Source of the DNA: Diphasiastrum complanatum | Lineage: Eukaryota; Streptophyta; Lycopodiopsida; Lycopodiales; Lycopodiaceae | Assembly (NCBI GenBank): GCA_029204225.1 | Contig: CM055100.1 | Location: 50,331,083 to 50,395,082, forward strand | DNA: 64,000 nucleotides | Direction of reading: 5' to 3' | Part shown: positions 10,701-20,449 of the stretch, one piece after another | How the letters are laid out: each line of letters starts with the position of its first letter | Position numbering within the stretch: the stretch's first letter is position 1 | Translations under genes and position numbers: made by a program | Notes under the pieces: model-generated | Told to the model about the DNA's origin: nothing | The model's input: only the letters and a program-made list of their open reading frames with translations | Databases searched by the model: none

Positions 10701-11262
10701 CAAGGCAGCTACTGTCAGCAGTTCCAAAGTGGAGATTAGAGGACTTTCTGGATGCATGGCAACAAAATTTGCCAACAGGATTGGAAGCAAGGCTTGATAT
10801 TCTGAAAGGAGAGGCCTTGATAGACAAACTAGGCTCAGATTCTTGGGTACGGATTTTCAGCCTTGCATCACTGCCTACAAATCCAGCTGAGCGTTTTGGT
10901 GCACTGTTCAAAGAGAGATCAAAGTGGGAGTGGCAGGATCTGGAGCCATACTTGGGGTATGACCTAGCTTGTCTTATTTTCCAATATTTTAAATATCATA
11001 TGTAATTTGAGTTTGAGACATTTGTCTGTGGTTTCTTTAAAAGAGAAGAATACTTGTGCTCCGTTTGCTTTGCATCTTGAGTGTTTTTGACAGGTGTTGT
11101 TGAAATCTGTGTTTAGTTGTTGAGCTGGTATATTAATTGGTGGACTGTCACAATTGCAGAGATTTGAAAGTTCCAGGTTTATCTGTAGAGGCGATGTTAT
11201 TAAAGTTTACGAGGAAGACTCAGTTCACAGCAGATGCAGCACCTATATACACTGCTCGATGA
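296..11262 (+). CDS. DCC1: DCC1 sister-chromatid cohesion protein, CTF18-RFC subunit (3 exons)
   Basis: DCC1 joins CTF8 and CTF18 in the alternative clamp loader CTF18-RFC, which acts on PCNA at nuclear replication forks and supports sister-chromatid cohesion. Three exons fit: 296-426, 10000-10956 and 11160-11262, giving 1191 nt and 396 residues, close to the human protein. Both introns are GT-AG and the reading phase (2) matches at each junction. Exon 1 gives the N-terminal LYGETFGEEDLKLLE block. Exon 2 opens with VTIKGVLDDEAVLC and TSNMVLLIP and carries the winged-helix-like centre (VGNYWRIVDP). Exon 3 gives DLKVPGLSVEAMLLKFTR and ends IYTAR-stop. The first ATG is assumed to be the start; an earlier one is unlikely because the frame upstream is short. 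No stop or frameshift was seen. Intron 1 is 9573 bp and packed with transposons, so automatic annotation would probably split this gene. Confidence 0.9.
427..1523 (+). other. DCC1 intron 1, 5' part
   Basis: Intron 1 starts with GTATTT after the GG of the exon. This 1.1-kb part shows no coding homology. It contains the G tract listed separately and otherwise A/T-rich single-copy-looking sequence. I see no gene in it. Confidence 0.6.
662..679. repeat. Poly-G tract, 18 bases
   Basis: Eighteen consecutive G lie inside DCC1 intron 1, on the sense strand of the gene. Runs of this kind can form G-quadruplexes and are prone to sequencing-length error. Confidence 0.9.
1524..1680. repeat. GC-rich inverted repeat (foldback, MITE-like)
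   Basis: CGCGTCCGCGTCCG near 1552 is the exact reverse complement of CGGACGCGGACGCG near 1630. Between them lies A/T-rich sequence with A and T runs, so the whole can fold into a GC-clamped hairpin. The base composition is unlike the surrounding intron. It resembles the end of a small DNA transposon, but no clear target-site duplication was found. Confidence 0.45.
1717..1760. repeat. (AG)22 microsatellite
   Basis: An uninterrupted AG dinucleotide repeat of about 44 bases follows the GC-rich foldback. Confidence 0.95.
1768..2270 (+). repeat. Possible solo LTR with internal short tandem repeat
   Basis: The segment starts with TGTTGGAATG, has a TATA-like CTATATATATG near 2092, and includes three imperfect copies of a ~24-bp unit ('agttggatagccaatagtca') at about 2005-2085. 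These are features of a plant LTR, but no partner LTR or TSD was found, so the end points are guesses. Confidence 0.3.
2280..2525. repeat. (GT)n-rich stretch ending in three telomere-type TTTAGGG units
   Basis: Several blocks of (GT)n alternate with short GA runs from about 2288 to 2500. They are followed at 2504-2524 by three consecutive copies of the plant telomere unit TTTAGGG. The tract is short and interstitial. Confidence 0.75.
4681..5128 (+). repeat. 5' LTR of the chromovirus in the hAT gene
   Basis: It starts TGTTAGGG and ends GTAACA and pairs with 7617-8063. The primer-binding site begins two bases downstream. Confidence 0.93.
5129..6008 (+). other. Untranslated leader of the gypsy element
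   Basis: The 880 bp between the left LTR and the gag ATG start with the tRNA-iMet primer site. No ORF with recognisable similarity was seen. The end of the leader, with its CT-rich sequence just before the gag ATG, is typical of retrotransposon leaders. Confidence 0.6.
6009..7088 (+). pseudogene. Gypsy gag with one in-frame TAA
   Basis: Gag forms the virus-like particle. Residues 1-173 read openly from ATG 6009 and include the retrotransposon-gag core (YLRGKAFTWWQDIRG, then FCKAFKAAF). A TAA at 6528-6530 interrupts the frame. The same frame then runs on with EFQEVYSRF, LPRDYQLEVRRNQ and a perfect CCHC zinc knuckle CFNCMEPGHVAKEC near 6870. A single base change therefore separates it from an intact gag of about 360 residues. 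After 7088 the frame shifts into protease. Confidence 0.85.
7089..7610 (+). pseudogene. Gypsy protease start fused to integrase C-terminus/chromodomain
   Basis: FDDGSTHNFINANLL (7100-7150) is the aspartic protease active-site region. Near 7205-7215 the sequence jumps to RVYEEGAWVYLRI, LSPRYAGPFRIVKK and AYQLELP, the C-terminal part of integrase. This is followed by a frameshifted chromodomain (YLVRWKGSSEDD) near 7495. The junction marks an internal deletion of the whole RT, RNase H and integrase core. Confidence 0.8.
7617..8063 (+). repeat. 3' LTR of the chromovirus in the hAT gene
   Basis: It is preceded by the polypurine tract AAGGAAGAGGGAA and followed by the TSD ACACC. Confidence 0.93.
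8822..8883. repeat. Short hairpin GGGATCGCGATT / AATCGCGATCCC flanked by a direct repeat
   Basis: The 12-nt arms lie at 8839-8850 and 8858-8869. GCAAATTGTGATT (8822) and GCAAATTGCGATT (8871) flank the hairpin as near-identical direct repeats. This could be a subterminal region of the hAT element or a separate small element. Confidence 0.5.
8964..9629. repeat. Candidate non-autonomous DNA transposon with GTTCCGGAAC-type subterminal repeats
   Basis: The left end GTTGCATCGGAATA (from 8964) matches the reverse complement of the right end, GTTGCATTCCGGAATA (ending near 9629). Both ends carry several copies of palindromic words of the GTTCCGGAAC / GTTCTGGAAC kind (8995-9030 and 9542-9600). Near-identical 12-13-bp words, GCAATAAACCTAA at 8951 and GCAATAACCTAA at 9638, stand outside the ends. 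No ORF is inside. Confidence 0.45.
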
Positions 11263-13976
11263 TGTTGTATATCGTTAATATTCTCAGTTGAATCCATCTC
11301 ATATGAGCAAATTTTTTATGCCAATACATGCTTTTAGTTTCTCCAGATTGTTGACTTGCTGCTAGATCCTTTCCTGCATTTGGCTGCATGTATCATACTA
11401 CCTTCCACCAATGAGAGCAATGATACGACTTCTTTTTTTGGCAGATGGCAGTCACAAGATGAACAACTGAAGTAGGAAAAGGAATTGAGATTGTACTAGA
11501 AATAATTGTAACTGTGTTGCAAATGAATTGATGGAATCAATGAGAATATGGCAATAGTGATAGAATCTCGCTAACTGTAGTCTGGCGTAAGACTAAGGTT
11601 TCAATCAGTGAGTTACGGCTTGGAGCTTGATATGACTGAGCAAGCTTATCCAAACTTCCAAGTTACTATTTAAAAGATCACATTATCCAAATACAGAGGG
11701 CCCCCCCGTATGCCAAACCATGTGGTCTAATAACAAATAATGTGCTGGGGAGCCCATGGTCCTTCAATGTGCTGTCCATACATGGCCTATTACTCTCCTC
11801 CATGTTGTCATAAAGAAAGTGCAAATCCCCCAAAAATAGTGCTGCAAAACTGCATTTATTCAAGAAGATGCTGCAAAAATGTATATGTCAAAGATGTGAC
11901 AAAATGAAACCTGATACCATCAGCATACGTAGTGCAAAAGCTGCAAAGTGTGTATGTTGAAGTGGTATTCATAAAATCAAAACTGTGAACAAATAGTACG
12001 TGTCTGTGAATGATCATGCCATACAGATGCCTGAGATATATACATAAAGGCATCAGTTTGACCAGAAGAAAACCCAAGCGTGTGGAAATAACCTTCTAAC
12101 ATAGACCCTGAATGCCAGTAGAATGTAGTAGTAGATGTCAAATACTGACAAAGAAACTCCCAAGGTACTCATTTAGCTGAGTAACAATAGTTGAAGTTGG
12201 ATCCCAACATTAAATGCATGATAGTAGGTCCAAAGCGATAAAGCCAATGTTGCAGCTGAATAGTGGTAAGCCATAGTGAGAGCATATGACGTGGTACATG
12301 GAAATATTATCTAGGCCATGTATTTTGTGCAAGAGTTTTGAATCCTACTAGCATTAGATGTAACCCATGAGTACTTTTCACTTGATCCTGAAATACCAAG
12401 AACATTGGCGAAATGATTGGAAAATGAACCATAAAGGCATATGTTAGCATTGTCTCGTGATGCAAAACAGACTTCAAGACTATTATATAGGACAATATGA
12501 GCATATCCTAGAACAACGTAATGAACACCCAAATTTAGCTTTTTGAGTAGAAGGGGATATAATCATGGGATAGACTCGAAGAAGTTTAATGTTGTCGCTA
12601 TTGGAGCAAGTGTGCAGCACAATCATTTGACATGAGAACAATTGTTGAGGGCTATCCTTCATCATGGCTGAGTTTGCCCTTCACCTCCTAAGATTTGAAA
12701 GAAACTCAACACATTGATCTTTGTGTGATTGTAAAGTGCATATATATTTGTATGCATTCGAATCTATGACATTGTTAAGTGGAAAGAATGTGACATGTAT
12801 ATGTTTGCATCATAGTTCAAAGTAGGAGGCACTAACATCACATCACAAATGAAAACAAATCAAATGATTGCCAATAGTGTGTTGTGAAAAATTGGCAAAA
12901 TTTAGCTTGATCTTTTGCAATATGTACATAGTGAAATCTTACATGTGTGGAGCATGTTTTTATGTGTGGAGGGTAGTCATAATGTTTTTAGTTCATTTAT
13001 GAAGAGTTTGAATAAAAGACTTTTCTATTCCATGCACACATGTTAGTAGGTGATTAGGCCAATTTTGGTGTGTGATGTATCTTCTTACACATGACATGAT
13101 AGTAGAGGGCTAGTGACACTTTCTTATGTGTTGTCATGAGGTCATATGACCAATCAAAAGTGAAAGATCCATGAAATTGGTCCAATCATAATCAAGGGTC
13201 CTTATTTCACTTGACCAATCAAAGTTAGAGGAGCTATGTAAGAGATCCAATCATTTTAATTGCTTTCTACTCCTCTTGGATCTCGAATCATTATATAGAG
13301 GAGCTCACTTTTCGTACAAATTATGAAGTTGAGAGTTAGTGCATTTTGGTTCGCATACACTTTTAGTCTATTCTCTCTCTACTCGAGTGTGAGTATATTT
13401 TATCTCTCTACTTGCGAGAGCAACATGCTTATATTTGCCTCTCATAGTGAATTTCATTTTGATTTTTCATGTGAATGTGAAAAAAGTAGCTTTTCTTTGG
13501 ATGATCATAACGTTTGTTGTAGATGAACTCTTGCCTTAATTCAAAGCTTGATAGATAGCCGTTGAAAATCTGATTTGATTTATTATAGATGCATCTTGTG
13601 CAACCTCACATGCATCGGAGGTCATTGTAAATCTGTGCATGGTCTTCAAATCTCATTTTTTAATAATGTCTACACTATATGAGGGCCTATGCGTGTAGAG
13701 TAATACCACCAGTAGCAAGAATCTAATAAAAAAAAATGCATTTCAAATCAATCATAGATTAGAATGCCATATAAGAGTAGCACAAAGCAACTAAGAAAAT
13801 TCACATGGATTCTATGGTGCTCCACGAGTGTTGAATGATAACAATAATAACAAGCTTCGATGCTACATAGGAAAGCTTTGAGGCTACATAGGGAACCCAA
13901 GTCAACTATGAAAAAGAAGTCTTTCATTTAGTCCATAATCTTTTGAAGACTTTGATAAGAGATAGGGAGCCCACTG
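11263..13976. other. DCC1 3' flank and intergenic sequence
   Basis: The first ~250 bp is probably the DCC1 3' UTR. The remainder is A/T-rich with no ORF or transposon domain I recognise. Around 12893 the words TTGGCAAAATTTAGCTTGATC resemble the region next to the left LTR of the copia element at 19539, so an old LTR scrap may be present. Confidence 0.5.
13140..13300 (+). promoter_or_regulatory. CCAAT-word cluster with a TATA-like box (possible LTR promoter)
   Basis: Four CCAAT/CCAATCA words occur at about 13149, 13180, 13218 and 13247, followed by CATTATATAGAGG near 13289. This layout looks like a promoter, perhaps that of a degraded solo LTR, since no host ORF follows. Confidence 0.3.
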
Positions 13977-14507
13977 TTGAGCACTTTAATTTCATGCAGG
14001 CAAAGATGTAGACTTGGCATGATGGTTTACCTGAGTTGTGTGGCTATGTGGATGCGGATTGGGGAGGTGACTATGATGATCGTAAATCCACCACATGGTA
14101 TGTATTCCATTTTTGTGGTAGTTGTTTTTCCTGGTCTAGTAAGAAGCAAAGTACAATTGCTCTTTCCACCACAGAAGCAGAGTATAAGGCAATGTGTAGT
14201 GCAGCACATGAAGCTATATGGTTGAGACAAATCTTGGAAGAAGTTGGCATGAAGCAGAAAAATCCCACGACATTACATAGCGACAGTCAGAGTGGCATTC
14301 AGCTAGCAAAGAATCCAATGTTCCATGCAAGAACTAAACATATTGAGATTCAATATCACTTTATACGTGAGAGGCTGCTGAGTCGTAAAATTCATGTTGT
14401 TCATTGTAGCATAGAAGAATAACTAGGTGATATTTTCACTAAGCCACTTGTTGGAGAAGAGTTTGATAAGTTTAAATTAAAGCTTTCTGTACTTAAAGTT
14501 TGTTAAC
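13977..14507 (+). pseudogene. Ty1/copia RNase H domain (3' end of pol)
   Basis: The frame from 14036 gives the copia RNase H signature: CGYVDADWGGDYDDRKSTTWY, then SWSSKKQSTIALSTTEAEY, EAIWLRQILEEVG, LHSDSQSGIQLAKNP and HIEIQYHFIRERL. It then reads through one TAA near 14420 to GDIFTKPL. The rest of pol is missing upstream. Confidence 0.9.
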
Positions 14508-14539
14508 TTTAAAGCTATGTATATGACTGTATAAAGTAA

Positions 14540-14860
14540 ACTCTACTTTAAGGGAGAAAGTTAGAATTAAAGTAGAATCACTGTGCTATTGTATTGTGGG
14601 TCTTATCAGTTGATAAGGATCAGTTGGCCTCGCCACGAGGCAAGTCGACAGGACACGCGTCCCGCCAATGGCAATCTGGGTCATGCATGGGTTGCCTGAG
14701 TGAACAACTATATGTACAGTGTAATTTCATTTTGAGAAATACAGTTGCTATGTGAGCTTGCTGTGGAGAGTGTTTTTCTGTCAGTGTTACTGTGTAGCAT
14801 GATCTGTGTTCCTGTGCAAAGCAAGTTCTAAGCGATAGAGTTATTGAAGATTGCTTGTGA
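14540..14860 (+). repeat. Probable 3' LTR remnant of the copia element
   Basis: A purine tract (AAGGGAGAAAG) follows the RNase H end, and the LTR should start there. The sequence then runs through a TATATGTACAG-like region near 14708. No 5' partner is in the window, so the right boundary is uncertain. Confidence 0.5.
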
Positions 14861-15174
14861 CTATTTCAAGAAATTGGATCATTGTGGAGGAAGAATGTAA
14901 ATCCAAGGGATTTTTAAGGGCACCATGATCGTCTCAATCCAAGTTGTCGGTCAAAAGTTATGAATTTTTCAGCCATAGACTACATTTTGCACATAATAGC
15001 TAAACCGTCGAAGACTGTGTATTAGAGAAATTCTAAATTCAAAAAGAACCTTTTAAGCAATGCCACATAGATTGACAAAGCTTATTAATGTAAATTACCA
15101 AAATAAATTCAGTTTTTGCCCAAATTTTCATTTCTGCCTACACTATTTTCGATGCTTAACCATTTTATGTACAT

Positions 15175-15690
15175 TATCGTTTGTAGTTCATTGAAAATAG
15201 TATAACTTTTTAGCTGTAGTTCCGATTGAGACGAAAATTATACCGTTGGAAAGCGCCCGATGAGAGCTTTCCAAAAGTACCCTACCTGCTTACTTCCAAG
15301 CTACCGTTCAAAAGTTATGGCTAGACAAAGTTTCAGAAAGAAAAAAAAAAGTCCACATATCTCTCTTGTGCACGGATAGAGTACCCTCTCAAGAGGGTAC
15401 TCTATCCGCACTCAAGAGAGATATGTGGACTTTTTTTTTTTTTCTTTTTGAAACTTTGACCGGCCATATCAAGAGGGTACTCTATCCGCACACAAGAGAG
15501 ATATGTGGATTTTTTTTTCTTTCTGAAAATTTGACTGGCCATAACTTTTGAATGGTAGCTCAAAAGTAGGTCATGTAGGGTGCCATTGAAAGATCTCCTC
15601 AAGCACTTTCCAAGAGTATAATTTTCGTCTCAATCGGAACTACGGTGAAACGTTACGTTATTTTCAATGATAATTGCATATTATACTAGG
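15175..15690. repeat. Long imperfect inverted repeat (hairpin about 500 bp)
   Basis: The left arm (15175-15389) includes TTCCGATTGAGACGAAAATT, TTCAAAAGTTATGGCTAG and GTCCACATATCTCTCTTG. The right arm carries the same words in reverse complement, ending with AATTTTCGTCTCAATCGGAA near 15620. The core GTACCCTCTCAAGAGGGTAC (15381-15400) is nearly perfect. The inner part of the right arm is duplicated (15392-15447 and about 15470-15512). It has no ORF. It could be a foldback transposon or a source of hairpin RNA. Confidence 0.85.
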
Positions 15691-16150
15691 AATAACATGT
15701 CATGCTTCTGGGCTACCCCCAACGCTGAATTATAGCATTATTAAGAAAACTTTTTTTCTTTTTTTCAATTCTAATGAGCTACGTTACGTAGATTTCAAAT
15801 TTGAGTGTTTTGATTGGTCCATGTGTAGCAAAATTTGAGAAAAAAAATATAAAAAATATCTTTACATAGGGTCTTTTTTGGATTTAGAACTCCTCTAATG
15901 TGGGCAGGATTGCGGGTCGAAAAAAAAATTTATTCTAGTATTTTACATTGCCAAAAAATTGTCATCCTATGTGGCAATCCTTATAAGGCCCTTTCCAAGG
16001 CCATATTTTTTCTAATGCATTAGGTACTTTTCATAGTATCAAATTCTTATCAGAGCACACTTGTTATTTGTGGTATCAAATTTCAGTATCAAATAATTGA
16101 GTCTCAATTGTAGCGTCGCATGGTATCATTCGTAAAGTCATCGCCTTATT
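15691..16150. other. AT-rich spacer
   Basis: No ORF or repeat of note is seen. The last 100 bp, with words like TGGTATCA repeated three times (about 16034, 16071, 16111), may be the leader of the copia remnant that follows. Confidence 0.4.
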
Positions 16151-16159
16151 GACAGACCA

Positions 16160-17640
16160 AGTTCCTGATGGATTCTCAAAGTAAAGTCAGTCTCATCGTA
16201 GACAAGTTGAATGGATCCAATTACTATTTGTGAAAATTTAAGATGAAGACCTTGCTTTTTGCCATGTGTGGTGGGATGTTGTCACATGTATCAAAGTGAA
16301 GCTTGAAGACGACACAACCGACTCAAAATGGAAATCAAAGGATGTAAAACTTTCGCACTTATTATTCTCAATATATCAAACACTCAGATTGGCCACATAT
16401 CTGAAGCTCAAACTTTGAAAGAAGTATGGGACATCTTGCGCTCACTATATGATGTGAGGAACATGACTTCCAAGTTGCATCTCAGAAGAAAATTTTTCAC
16501 ACTCAAAATGTCGAATGATAATTCATGTTAGAATCATGTTAACTAGTTTAAGAATATCTTGCAACAAATGACAACTGTCGGATCGATCATCGACGATCAC
16601 GACGTAGTCATGACATTGCTTTTAATCTTGCCTTCTACATATGAAAACTGGGTGATGATCATATAGACACACTCAAATTTAACTCTCACTAGAGTTATCA
16701 CTAAGAAGACAATTGAAGAAGTTAAGACACCTCTTCGACTTCATCATCTCATGCTCTATATGTCAACAAAGACTCAAAATGATAGAGAAAGAAAAGCTAT
16801 AAGCAATCCACATCAATTCAGAATCTGACACAAAGTCAAGAACAATTATCCAATCCACAATCGAAGAAGAAGATGTTCTCTAAGTATTGCAAATGCACTA
16901 ATCATGAGATCTAGGGGGACGAAGGAGCATTTATGGTCTCTTAGAATTATTGGAGAAAATAGTTACATAATGCAACCCGAAAGTTATAATATTGAAGACA
17001 AATAGAATTAGGTATGTAAACTCCATAGAACACTTTATGGCTTGAAGTCTAGAGCACGATTTCAAAGAATCAACACTTTTTTTTATCGATCACAACTATA
17101 CACCAAGCACTTCATATTCAAATGTCTACTTCAAGTTAGTGCAGCATTTTTTTATTATTATCACTTTGTATGTGGACGAGACATTGCTTTTCAACAAACA
17201 TATCGATCTAATAAAAGAAGCTTAATCAATGATGTCTTCAGAACTCGACATGACCAATCTAGACAAAGCTCATTACTATCTAGGCATTCAAATCCAAAGA
17301 GACAAAAAGCGAAAGTTGGTCTAAATTACTTAGCAAAGATACATTCACAAAATGTTGCTCAGATATAATCTGATGAATTGCAAATTAGGTCACTCACCGA
17401 TGGACCTAGGACTCAAATTGTCGAAGGACCAATGTCCTCAGACGATCAAAGAGAAGGAGCATATGCATGAGTATCCTAATCATTCGATAATAGGATCTCT
17501 TATGTATGCAATGATCTGTACATCATTTGGCACTCTAAAAATGTTTGGCTACAAAATCACTTTAGTGCTAATGATTTTAAAGTTAGTTGCTAAAAGATTG
17601 AACGTGAATTCCTTTATTATAGCTTTGTTCAATTACTGAT
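16160..17640 (+). pseudogene. Decayed Ty1/copia element: gag (UBN2) and reverse transcriptase pieces
   Basis: The gag part starts with DKLNGSNYYL (16200) and carries EVWDILRSLYDVRNMTSKLH and LRRKFFTLKMSND (16328-16530), then QQMTTVGSIIDDHDVVMTLL (16565-16625). From about 17030 it jumps to a damaged reverse transcriptase: a relic of the LYGLKxAPRAW motif, YVDETLLF in place of YVDD, HYYLGIQI, and GSLMYAMICT. Protease and integrase are missing and many stops and frameshifts are present. Confidence 0.8.
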
Positions 17641-17704
17641 AGGAGTAGTCATGCATAGGAAACAAGGCTCATTCCGCTACACTCAGTAGTTTGTCCATAG
17701 GCTT

Positions 17705-18439
17705 TGTTGGAGGGTTTGCAGATATCAAGACAAGTCTAACCCTAGTTAATAAGTGAGAGAGATTTGGCACCCTGCGTGTGTAAGTCCAACCCAATGATCA
17801 CATAGTTATTTGATTAGTTAGAAGTTAATAAAAAGACTTTAGGTCTTTTTGTGGGACTTTTAATATTGCAAGGCCTAATAGTCAAGTTAGTGAATAAAAA
17901 ATGCTCCCCCCAAAATTCGAATTTCAAATAATAAGGGAGGTGGAGATTGGCCAATAGGATTCGAGGCCAAAGCCCTTAAATCCACTTTATATAGTGGTCG
18001 ATTCGAGTTATTTTATACATTCACTCTTCATTTCAATACAAGCATGTTGAGTCTCTTATGGAATGGATATGGAATGTCTTTGATCTTCTGCTTTCCTTCT
18101 CCATCTTTCATGTTTCTTTGGATTTGCTAATTGTTGGATTTGATGCTTGTTGGAGTTTATCATTGTTATGCTTTTTGTGAGAGAGAAAGAGGGAGAGAAA
18201 AGAGTAAGATATATCAATGTTGAGTAGTGTTAATGGATGTATTGTTAATTACTAGTTGTTAAGATCTTAGTGTTAGTGGTTAGTGTTAGATGTGGATCAT
18301 ATGCATTTGCTTGATTATGAACTATGTCACTCTCATGGGAATGAAACTTTGTGTGACAACTAGTTAATCCTCTTCATCTCCTTGATGCTTGTGTGGTTGG
18401 ATTGAGATTTGAAGGTGGATAGGAAATATCCTATAATTT
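17705..18439 (+). repeat. 5' LTR of an Athila/Tat-like Ty3/gypsy relic
   Basis: The segment from TGTTGGAGGG to about 18435 is followed at once by a primer site complementary to tRNA-Asp. The start is supported by weak similarity to TGTTTAAGGATTTGCGG at 24685, including the shared stretch CTAACCCTAGTTAATAAGTG (17736 and 24719). Confidence 0.6.
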
Positions 18440-18800
18440 TGGCGCCGTTGCCGGGGAGCTACACCAATTTTTCATTTTCAGCATGTTTATGATATGTGTA
18501 TGATAAGATCTATCATTGTTGAGTACTGTTAATGGATGTATTGTTAATTACTAGTGTTAATGGATCATAGTGTTAGTGGTTAGTGTTAGATGTGGATCAT
18601 ATGCATGCTTGATTATAAACTATGCTATCACTCTCATGGGAACGAATTTTCGTGTGACAACTAGTTAATCCTCTTCATCTCCTTGCTGCTTGTGTGCTTG
18701 GATTTAGGGTTGAAGGTGGATAGGAAATACCCACTACAATTTTGGCATCGTTGCCGGGGACCTACACCAATTTTTCATTTTTAGTATGTTTATGATACAT
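18205..18800 (+). repeat. Tandem duplication (about 300 bp) of LTR end plus primer site
   Basis: Two successive copies share GTTAATGGATGTATTGTTAA, CAACTAGTTAATCCTCTTCA and the primer site, with a period of 303 bp measured between primer sites. The second copy has a better LTR end (CCACTACA). Confidence 0.85.
18440..18457 (+). other. tRNA-Asp primer-binding site
   Basis: TGGCGCCGTTGCCGGGGA is the complement of the 3' end of plant tRNA-Asp, the primer used by Athila and Tat lineages. A mutated second copy (TGGCATCG...) lies at 18743-18760. Confidence 0.85.
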
Positions 18801-18839
18801 GTATGGTGGTTAGCTTGCATTTAGGCATCTTGGTTTTGG

Positions 18840-19510
18840 CATGCTAGGGTTAGCATGAATGTGATTTGTGAGAGTTATGTCCAAAAACATTCAAAAAATA
18901 GGGGGATTGTATTTTTTGTTTTTAAATTTTTCTACTATTGTTTATTCAATTTTTGCCCAATTTGAATAAGTAGCACTGTAGAGCATTGGAAGAGCTTTCT
19001 AGCCATATAATTTTATTTGGATTCCGTTAAGTATTGAGCAAGTTATAAATTTTTTAAGTTGCCAACAAAATTTTGTAAACTTCTCAAAAACCACAAATTT
19101 TCTGTGAAGTCAAAGGCAAAGGAAAATGGTCCAAAGGTGGTAACTTGGATCATGATGATCACTCTTCCTCTTCTTCTTCTACTTCTTTTAATAATAATGT
19201 TTCTACTCTTTTTTATTCAATTTCCGCCCAACTTTCTATTCTCTATAGTTCGATTTGAATAAGTAGGATTGTAGAGCATTGAAAGGGCTTTCTAGACATA
19301 TAATTTTCTTTGGATTTTGTTAAGTTTTGAGCAAGTTACAAACTTTTAAAGTTGGCAACAAAATTCTGTAAACTACTCAAAAACCAGAAACTTCCAGATT
19401 TGTTCTTTTTCTACCCTATTTGATCCATTTTTTTGCACTACCCTTTGTCCTCTATAATGTGATCTGAATAGATAGAGTTGTAGAGCTTTGAAAGGGCTTT
19501 CTAGAGATAA
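18840..19510 (+). repeat. Tandemly repeated leader of the Athila/Tat-like relic
   Basis: Three diverged units share GTAGAGCATTG(A/G)AAG(G/A)GCTTTCTAG (about 18978, 19269 and 19460) and TGAGCAAGTTA. They lie downstream of the primer site, where Tat/Athila elements often have repetitive untranslated leaders. No ORF is credible. Confidence 0.65.
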
Positions 19511-19538
19511 ATTTTTAAATTTATAAATGACTTCAATT
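19510..19538 (+). pseudogene. Left piece of a Penelope-like RT fragment
   Basis: Reading KFINDFN just before the copia TSD joins in frame with YSFRYIDDICFINN after the copia element (24116 on). The piece is only a few codons long and is preceded by a stop. Confidence 0.4.
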
Positions 19539-20239
19539 TGTGAAAGTACTGTACTTTAGGACCATAAATGGATCTACAAAAGATCCACAAGAGTGATTGG
19601 ATGCTTGCTTAACAATCTATCAGAAAACTAGACACAAAAAAGTTGATCTAGATTGGCAATTTGACAAACAACAAGCATTAACAATCAAAAGCATTGATAA
19701 ACATTGAAATCCGAGCCCACACATGTGTACTACAGGCTGTAGTACGGCCTTCAACCTGAGAAACAAGTAGAAATTGATTTGGTTTCATTTGGATCACAAA
19801 AACTCAATGTACATAGTGAACTAGCTTGAGATTGCCAATGAGCTCCAAAACTTTTCTATCTTCTCACTATGGAGAGAGGGAATACATAGCAAATTCGACT
19901 TCCTTCTTGAAGTTAGGTGGATTTCCAGCATGTAATAAGGAAGTTAACTCACTCTCCTTGACCTAAAATGAAACCCTAGTCTATTTCCTAGAGTTATGCT
20001 TGGTAGGTAGCTAGTTAGTCAAATTTTCACCTTAAACTTAGGTGTAGGTCCTATAAAGTAGGGATGACCACCAAATAGACATGACCAACTCTCTTGACTT
20101 GACCTAACCTACATTAGGATGGGTTTCCCATGTGGCATCATGGCCTCACATGTGCGGGACCCACTTGTGTACACAATTTACACTATTCTACATGGTTTTT
20201 GATCAAGCTAGATTTGCCAATTTTTGGCAATTCTTCACA
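19539..20239 (-). repeat. 3' LTR of the copia element (minus strand)
   Basis: It is nearly identical to 23411-24110. The purine tract lies at about 20240-20252. Confidence 0.93.
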
Positions 20240-20449
20240 CTCCTCCTCAAATTTAGCTTGATCTATTTACAACTCTCTTGATAGATCAATGAAAGCTTTT
20301 AGAAGTGTCTAAAAAATCCAGCTAGAAAGAAGAAACTTTTGAGACTCCAATAGAGAATGATGTCCATGAAGGATCTTTCACCACCTCTTAGAGGATTCCT
20401 TACAAGATGTTCCATAAATGTGTCTATATACATGTAGCACACTTTAAAA

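Noticed and set aside
15336-15512. Three similar repeats as a CRISPR array
   Set aside because: The units are inverted as well as direct and there is no regular spacer; this is a hairpin in a plant genome.
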